From Lederbergia lenta NBRC 16444 (GTDB lineage: Bacteria; Bacillota; Bacilli; Bacillales; Bacillaceae_C): a stretch of DNA of 64,000 nucleotides. The DNA lies in the NCBI RefSeq assembly GCF_001591545.1, contig NZ_BCVC01000001.1, positions 620,001 to 684,000 on the forward strand, in the 5' to 3' direction. Position numbers and translations under genes: made by a program. Positions 63,047 through 64,000 of this stretch are shown piece after piece. The notes under the pieces are model-generated. The model searched no databases. It was not told the origin of the DNA and was given only the letters and a program-made list of their open reading frames with translations. Positions within the stretch are counted from its first letter, which is position 1. The number at the start of each line of letters is the position of its first letter.

Positions 63047-63538
63047 TCACCTTTGTTTTTTGCTAAAAAATAAAAAATAAGCGCCTGCTATAACAAAGAT
63101 AAAAGGCCAGATTTTACTTATGACTGCAATGTTATGCCCGTTTGTGACAGCCCAATCTGTTAATTTGTCAAAAAACAGAATGAGAATAGCTGCTAAAAGA
63201 AATAAAATTCCTTGTACTACTCCTACTCCAGTTTTAACATATGTAAGCAATAAACCGAGAGCAATAACTAATAGAAAAATACCTGTATGATCAGGCCAGA
63301 TAGCTAGCTTATTTGTTATGTGGAAATGTACTCCAATTCCAGTTATGACCACACCCGGTACAATGGCTTCATAAGCTTTTCCAGCATATGCTTGTACGAG
63401 AAATCCAACTCCAATGATGACTAACAAAGTTGGCCACGTGTACAATTCTGAAATTAGGGTAAAATGATATTGCTGTAGTAAAAAATAAATCCCGAATCCA
63501 AACAAAATAACTCCAGAAAGTAATGATTTTTTTTTCAT
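63047..63538 (-). CDS. ysxD: Membrane protein with LiaF-type transmembrane region (YsxD-like)
   Basis: A 163-residue protein with about six short membrane helices (LLSGVILFGFGIYFLLQQYH; WPTLLVIIGVGFLVQAYAG; IVPGVVITGIGVHFH; and others) and a Lys-rich tail. The paired 'GWPxxLIxxG'-like segments resemble the LiaI/LiaF transmembrane domain. Located between ysxC and hemA like B. subtilis ysxD but on the opposite strand. Start preceded by GGTGGG. Function unknown. Confidence 0.75.
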   Translation of the reverse strand: MKKKSLLSGVILFGFGIYFLLQQYHFTLISELYTWPTLLVIIGVGFLVQAYAGKAYEAIVPGVVITGIGVHFHITNKLAIWPDHTGIFLLVIALGLLLTYVKTGVGVVQGILFLLAAILILFFDKLTDWAVTNGHNIAVISKIWPFIFVIAGAYFLFFSKKQR

Positions 63539-63606
63539 AATTTTCCCACCTGTCTTGTTTCCTTGTATTTCATTTATGTATTTGATATGTTACAAATAGT
63601 TTATCA

Positions 63607-63708
63607 TATAAATAATTCTAAAATGTAACATAGTAATTGTTATCTGTTTACATCTTTCATTATCTGTTCACATCTTTTTTAGAATACTTCTAATCTGCGT
63701 GATATAAT
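63607..63708 (+). promoter_or_regulatory. Promoter region of hemA with tandem repeat and PerR-like box
   Basis: TATAAATAATTCTAA (63607-63621) resembles a PerR box (10 of 14 arm positions). Two tandem 20-mers, TTATCTGTTTACATCTTTCA (63640-63659) and its 17/20 copy (63660-63679), follow, then a -10 box TATAAT at 63703-63708. hemA is PerR-controlled in B. subtilis; the role of the 20-mers is unknown. Confidence 0.45.
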
Positions 63709-63748
63709 ATATGTAGTGCGCAATTTCTTTGGAGGTGCCTATCTTTTT

Positions 63749-64000
63749 ATGCACATCATCGTCGTAGGACTAAATTATCAAACAGCCCCAGTGGAGATTA
63801 GGGAAAGACTTGCTTTTACGGAAGATGCTTTACCCAACGCCATGGTGGCATTAAAAAATAAAAAAAGCATTCTAGAAAATATGATCGTTTCTACATGTAA
63901 CCGGACAGAAGTTTATGCAGTCGTAGACCAGTTACACACCGGGCGCTATTATATTAAAGAATTTTTATCAGAATGGTTTAATATTGATCAAAAGGAATTT
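63749..64000 (+). CDS. hemA: Glutamyl-tRNA reductase, 3' end outside window
   Basis: 84 residues visible, starting [20 protein letters not shown]. The catalytic cysteine is Cys50 in [10 protein letters not shown], as in B. subtilis HemA, and [15 protein letters not shown] follows. It reduces glutamyl-tRNA to glutamate semialdehyde, the first committed step of haem synthesis. GGAGGTG lies 11 bases before ATG 63749. The frame is open to the end of the window. Confidence 0.96.
   Translation, partial: MHIIVVGLNYQTAPVEIRERLAFTEDALPNAMVALKNKKSILENMIVSTCNRTEVYAVVDQLHTGRYYIKEFLSEWFNIDQKEF

Noticed and set aside
1-64000. CRISPR arrays, rRNA genes, intact insertion sequences or prophage
   Set aside because: No regularly spaced repeats, no rRNA sequence and no transposase, integrase or phage structural genes were seen.

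Overview
The window looks like chromosome of a low-GC, spore-forming Firmicute of the Bacillaceae/Planococcaceae type. The evidence is an AT-rich composition, strong AGGAGG-type ribosome binding sites with frequent TTG/GTG starts, a gerM spore-germination gene, and a right half that keeps Bacillus subtilis gene order: ysmB-racE-gerM-rph-ysnA-ysnB-tRNA-Arg, then ysoA-tig-clpX-lonB-lonA-ysxC-ysxD-hemA. The genus cannot be fixed by reading alone.

Left accessory region (1-13.3 kb): a truncated-by-window zinc alcohol dehydrogenase, then two carbohydrate modules. Each has a LacI-type regulator, a lipoprotein binding protein, two CUT1 permeases and Gfo/Idh/MocA oxidoreductases. Module 1 also has a xylose-isomerase-like TIM-barrel protein, followed by the broken stub of a second Gfo/Idh gene. 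Neither transporter has its own ATPase. Operator-like palindromes sit before the genes that the two LacI proteins probably control.

Middle-left (13.7-21 kb): a chemoreceptor, a manganese-type ABC transporter operon preceded by an MntR-like palindrome, a PAP2 phosphatase of the BcrC type, and an AI-2E family membrane protein.

Main accessory locus (21.1-42.5 kb): two paralogous cytosolic 'sulfatase-fold' enzymes, a complete Opp/Dpp-type ABC transporter with a very large binding protein, two small unknown membrane proteins in the same operon, two TIM-barrel isomerase/lyase-like proteins, two paralogous Gfo/Idh dehydrogenases, a PhyH-type Fe(II)/2-oxoglutarate dioxygenase, two AraC regulators, and a sulfate module (ATP sulfurylase, SLC13/RCK permease, APS kinase). 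Both sulfatase-like enzymes have Thr where true sulfatases carry the Cys/Ser that becomes formylglycine, and both lack the following Arg. The alignment of this segment instead resembles Thr-nucleophile members of the alkaline phosphatase superfamily. Two promoters of the locus carry the same 16-bp element twice, 21 bp apart, with the same distance to a -10 box, which suggests one AraC activator drives both. I read this as an uptake and catabolism system for an esterified glycoside or similar compound; the substrate is unknown.

Right half (42.7-64 kb): an ECF sigma/anti-sigma pair, a secreted unknown protein, then the conserved core. Two interruptions stand out: a ~1.1 kb stretch after tRNA-Arg bounded by a 12-bp copy of the tRNA 3' end, and a CtaG/DUF2243 pair plus a DUF2512 gene lying where B. 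subtilis has ilv-leu. A degenerate intergenic repeat about 150-170 bp long occurs at four places, perhaps five. No CRISPR array, rRNA or intact insertion sequence was seen.
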